A stretch of 8,469 bases of DNA from Vampirovibrionales bacterium (GTDB taxonomy: Bacteria; Cyanobacteriota; Vampirovibrionia; Vampirovibrionales; JAJTHC01), in assembly GCA_021299615.1 (NCBI GenBank), contig JAJTHC010000057.1, positions 1 to 8,469 on the forward strand, given 5' to 3'. The notes beneath the pieces are model-generated. The model did not search any database, was not told the DNA's origin, and saw nothing but the letters and a program-made list of their open reading frames with translations. This document shows positions 6,146 to 8,469 of this stretch, in pieces (the first letter of the stretch is position 1; each line of letters opens with the position of its first letter). A program made the position numbers and the translations under genes.

Positions 6146-7235
6146 GGTCACCAAATTGAGAGAGCTTTTCCATTTTGGCTTTTTGATCCGCAATCATTAA
6201 TGAAGAAATGACATCATCTAATTCACCTTCACCAATGGCTGGTGTTAAAGGAAAGTTCTGCCCAATGCGATGTTCCGTGAGCCTGTCTTGCGGAAAGTTA
6301 TAGGTGCGAATGCGTTCAGAACGATCGCCTGAACCCACTTGCGAACGACGCAAATCACTGAGTTCTTTGTTCTGCTTTTGAAGCTCTAAATCGTACAATT
6401 TAGACTTCAACAGTTGCATTGCGACTTCACGGTTTTGATGTTGACTACGTTCAGCCGTGCAGTGAATTTGAATACCTGAAGGCTTGTGGAAGAGGCGAAC
6501 TGCTGTTTCCACCTTGTTGACGTTTTGCCCACCTGCTCCGCCGGATCGAATGGTTTGAATCTCAATATCAGCAGGGTTAATCGTGATAGATACATCATCC
6601 ACTTCAGGCATAACCGCAACCGTTGCCGTAGACGTATGCACACGTCCTTGTGATTCCGTTGTTGGCACCCGTTGCACCCGATGCACGCCTGATTCATATT
6701 TCAACTGTCCGTAAACGTTATCTCCTGTGACATTCATAATGACTTCGGAAACACCGCCTTGATCCGATTCGTTTATGGTGACGATTTCCGTTTTCCAGCC
6801 TTTACGTGTGGCAAAACGCAGGTACATCCGCATTAAATCGCCCGCAAAAATGTTGGCTTCATCGCCACCTGCACTCCCTCGAATTTCAAGTACAATGTCT
6901 TTGGTGTCATTCGGATCTTTCGGCAATAACAAGACTTCGATGGCGGCTTCTAAGGTTTCAAGCTTGGCTTTGTTTTCAGCCAATTCTTCACTTAAGAAGT
7001 CTCGCATTTCTTGATCTTTTTCTTCTTTAAGGCACGATTGACAATCGGTAATGCTTGCGGTGAGGGCTTTCCACGATTCAAACGCATCAATGGTTTCTTG
7101 AAGACTAGCACGTTTTTTGCCCAAATCCTTCATTTTTGAAGGGGAGGTTAATACGGCAGGATCCATCAACTCATCGCCCAATTGTGCGTAAGTGGATTCA
7201 ATGGTTTCCAACTGACGAACAAATTTAATATCCAT
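6141..7235 (-). CDS. prfA: Peptide chain release factor 1
   Basis: RF1 reads UAA and UAG stop codons in the ribosomal A site and triggers release of the finished protein. The 364 residues match the family's usual ~360. After an N-terminal helical region, the core [19 protein letters not shown] (116-134) is present. The codon-recognition motif appears as P191-T-T in [14 protein letters not shown]; the P-x-T form marks RF1, while RF2 has SPF. The catalytic GGQ is at 235-237 ([13 protein letters not shown]), followed by the [18 protein letters not shown] region. It lies downstream of rpmE on the same strand with an 82-base gap. prmC, which methylates the GGQ glutamine and often follows prfA, is not next to it. 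Its ribosome site is weak (GAAAG upstream), so translation may depend partly on the leader structure. Confidence 0.97.
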   Translation of the reverse strand: MDIKFVRQLETIESTYAQLGDELMDPAVLTSPSKMKDLGKKRASLQETIDAFESWKALTASITDCQSCLKEEKDQEMRDFLSEELAENKAKLETLEAAIEVLLLPKDPNDTKDIVLEIRGSAGGDEANIFAGDLMRMYLRFATRKGWKTEIVTINESDQGGVSEVIMNVTGDNVYGQLKYESGVHRVQRVPTTESQGRVHTSTATVAVMPEVDDVSITINPADIEIQTIRSGGAGGQNVNKVETAVRLFHKPSGIQIHCTAERSQHQNREVAMQLLKSKLYDLELQKQNKELSDLRRSQVGSGDRSERIRTYNFPQDRLTEHRIGQNFPLTPAIGEGELDDVISSLMIADQKAKMEKLSQFGDP

Positions 7236-7274
7236 AAAGAAGCACTTTCATTCGTAAAACAGAAAATAGATTAA

Positions 7275-7307
7275 GGGAACAGCATGACGCCATTCCCCAT
7301 GTCATGC
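7275..7307 (-). other. Structured RNA spacer between rpmE and prfA
   Basis: On the minus strand GCATGAC (7307-7301) pairs with GTCATGC (7288-7282), giving a perfect 7-bp stem. Its 12-base loop contains GGGGAA (7298-7293), which can pair with TTCCC just after the stem (7279-7275). The two pairings could form a tight pseudoknot or, since the connector is only two bases, alternate with each other. It starts 11 bases after the rpmE stop and ends about 40 bases before prfA. There is no T-run, so it is not a simple terminator. Confidence 0.5.
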
Positions 7308-7317
7308 AATAGCTAAT

Positions 7318-7527
7318 TTAACCGTTTGCTTTGGTATAACGACGTTTAAAGCGTTCCACACGACCTTCGGTGTCGACGATGCGAGAGCCGTCTCCGCTAT
7401 AAACAGGGTGACAGGCAGAACAAATCTCAACGCGAATAACTTTGGATGTTGAACCAACCAAGAAGCTATTGCCACAAACGCAAACCACTTCAACTTGTTG
7501 ATAATCAGGGTGAATACCAGCTTTCAT
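7318..7527 (-). CDS. rpmE: 50S ribosomal protein L31, zinc-binding type
   Basis: L31 binds the large ribosomal subunit near the central protuberance and contacts the small subunit. The 69-residue product begins [10 protein letters not shown] and holds four cysteines as CVC (C16, C18) and CSAC (C36, C39), the zinc-ligand arrangement of the C+ form. That form contrasts with the zinc-free form induced under zinc limitation. The family segments HPVYSG and [13 protein letters not shown] are intact. AAGGA lies 9 bases upstream of the ATG. It is the first gene of a two-gene minus-strand cluster with prfA, an order found in several bacterial groups including cyanobacteria. Confidence 0.96.
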   Translation of the reverse strand: MKAGIHPDYQQVEVVCVCGNSFLVGSTSKVIRVEICSACHPVYSGDGSRIVDTEGRVERFKRRYTKANG

Positions 7528-7558
7528 AATAGGGAATCCTTTTTAGATTAAAGAAGAC

Positions 7559-7614
7559 TCACGAGTTTATCCGTGAACTTTTCTTATTTTAAGCAAAACA
7601 TCGGCAAAGTACAA
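7559..7614 (-). promoter_or_regulatory. Candidate rpmE promoter and leader hairpin
   Basis: On the minus strand TTGTAC (7614-7609) and TAAAAT (7591-7586) are 17 bases apart, giving a fair -10 and a weak -35. Transcription would begin near 7579. Directly after that lies a 5-bp stem, TCACG/CGTGA (7559-7576), in a ~50-base leader. The stem could be an autoregulatory or stabilising element. The stretch 7615-7746 further upstream holds small inverted repeats but no gene. Confidence 0.4.
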
Positions 7615-7746
7615 GGGCTTATTTTTCTTGTCTAGAAAGCTCTGCAAAAGCGGTTTCACTCTTTCTCCCTTCGGGATACGTTTACATTGTTACAATCTTC
7701 GTAAAAACATAGTGACAAACGTCGTAGATTGTGGTTTAATTGTTTT

Positions 7747-7894
7747 TATAGTGTTTTAAAGAGTTTTCCGTACTTAGGCTAGACAAGGAACCTAGATTAT
7801 TTTGTGAAGAAGTGTAGATAGACCTACATGACTGAACAAAATAATCGTAGCGACAAGGTATAGACAAGTAGGGGAAATGATTTAAAATACTATA
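7747..7894. mobile_element. Palindromic MITE-like element, copy C
   Basis: A 148-bp element with imperfect inverted ends: the left end starts TATAGTGTTTTAAAGAG (7747 on) and the right end finishes TTTAAAATACTATA (7894). Its centre is a strong nested hairpin: GATTATTTTGT (7795-7805) with ACAAAATAATC (7836-7846) is a perfect 11-bp stem, enclosing TGTAG (7813-7817) with CTACA (7824-7828). The TAGGCT...CCTA hairpin of the other copies persists at 7775-7794 with one mismatch. No open frame is encoded. It lies between divergent rpmE and the Gly/Tyr-rich gene, and its right edge is 66 bases before that gene's start. Confidence 0.72.
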
Positions 7895-7960
7895 GAATAA
7901 AAATGTAGAATGTCCTGTTGGTTTATGTGTGTTCTGTCGAAAGAGGAAAGGGGCGTTGTG

Positions 7961-8469
7961 ATGATGAATCGACTTTGTGCAGGTGGCGGATACAGTGGTG
8001 GCAGTGGCTACAGCTACGGCGGATTCAGCTCCCCCAACCCCTTCGGCGGCTACACCGCTTCTTATCAGTCGGGGGGCTACCGTCCAGCCCAATATAACTA
8101 CAACGGCGGATACGGCGGCGGCTTCCGTGGAGGCTATCATGGTGGCGATCAATTCATGCGAAGTGGGGCTTGTAACACAGGCTACCAAAATGTCCGCTTT
8201 GGCTACAACAACGGCGGATACGGTGGTGGCGGTGGCTACAGCTACGGCGGTTATGGGGGTGGTGGACGCTGTGGTACAGGAGGCTTCGGTTTTGGCGGTG
8301 GCGGAGGGTTCATCCCACGTCCAGGCTGGTTTCAAACGCAGAACGGTCCTGTCTATGTTGGGTTTAACACCTATTTTAATAGCATTACTAATGCCATCAA
8401 CGGCTTGTATGGTGGCAACTTTAGCGGAGGCTTTGGCGGTTTAGGTGGCTTTGGTGGTGGATTTGGCTC
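7961..8469 (+). CDS. Glycine/tyrosine-rich low-complexity protein, partial (runs off window)
   Basis: The frame is open from ATG 7961 to the window end (169 full codons, no stop). AAAGGGG ends 7 bases before the start; a second ATG follows at once. About 62 of the 169 residues are Gly, and Tyr, Phe, Asn and Ser make up much of the rest, in GGYGGG and GYSYGG blocks. Three Cys occur (residue 6, about 72 and about 103). A more ordered-looking island, FIPRPGWF...GPVYVGFNTYFNSITNAINGLYGG, spans about 117-152 before Gly-rich sequence resumes. There is no signal peptide. Codon choice favours GGC/GGT and is steady in this frame. The long antisense frame opposite it is a mirror of the Gly repeats. Gly/Tyr-rich proteins may be structural, adhesive or phase-separating, but no function can be assigned. 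Confidence 0.75.
   Translation, partial: MMNRLCAGGGYSGGSGYSYGGFSSPNPFGGYTASYQSGGYRPAQYNYNGGYGGGFRGGYHGGDQFMRSGACNTGYQNVRFGYNNGGYGGGGGYSYGGYGGGGRCGTGGFGFGGGGGFIPRPGWFQTQNGPVYVGFNTYFNSITNAINGLYGGNFSGGFGGLGGFGGGFG
7985..8251 (+). repeat. Internal 39-bp duplication in the Gly/Tyr-rich gene
   Basis: The segments 7985-8023 and 8213-8251 match at 36 of 39 bases, both encoding GGY-GG-GYSYGG, with Ser changed to Gly at two places. They are separated by about 190 bases. The codons are matched as well as the residues, pointing to duplication rather than convergence. Confidence 0.7.

Noticed and set aside
7736..8335. 199-codon minus frame and 155-codon + frame over the Gly-rich gene
   Set aside because: Thr/Ala/Val-rich mirrors of Gly codons. 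The frame from 7961 has the ribosome site and coherent Gly/Tyr composition, and the minus frame includes element C.

Overview
The window is bacterial, with the standard genetic code and clear Shine-Dalgarno sites. It carries four recognisable housekeeping genes: nrdA (-), pyrH (+), prfA (-) and rpmE (-). It also has two low-complexity proteins of unknown function and an unusual load of intergenic repeats. The lineage is an inference only. The wording of PyrH and PrfA and the rpmE-prfA order recall the cyanobacterial/Vampirovibrionia (Melainabacteria) side of the tree. NrdA is of the type shared with eukaryotes, starting MHVIKR and ending CISCSG. No single feature proves a phylum.

Layout. 1-343: AT-rich leader with a hairpin, two adjoining palindromes and an 18-bp tandem duplication. 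344-1978 (+): a 544-residue protein with a Ser/Asn/Gly-rich head, a Pro-Thr/Ala linker, a GDPH-containing domain resembling VWD/DUF1521-type domains, and a C-terminal tail of 23-residue repeats. 1988-2137: a palindromic repeat element between two convergent genes. 2159-4504 (-): nrdA. 4505-5132: the divergent nrdA/pyrH spacer, holding candidate operators and a dense mosaic of repeat-element ends. 5133-5873 (+): pyrH. 5879-6017: a tandem array with an exact 22-bp period. 6141-7235 (-): prfA, with rpmE (7318-7527, -) just upstream and a structured spacer between them. 7747-7894: another palindromic element. 7961 to the window end (+): the start of a Gly/Tyr-rich protein that runs off the window.

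How it fits together. rpmE and prfA form a small translation cluster. pyrH supplies UDP and nrdA makes deoxyribonucleotides, but their usual partners (nrdB, frr, prmC) are not beside them, so gene order looks scattered. The most distinctive content is not coding. It is a family of about 148-150-bp palindromic, TIR-bearing, MITE-like elements: three full copies plus fragments in 8.5 kb, in at least two end-types that share interior modules. The 22-bp array and the repeat-rich GDPH protein are the other two signals worth following.
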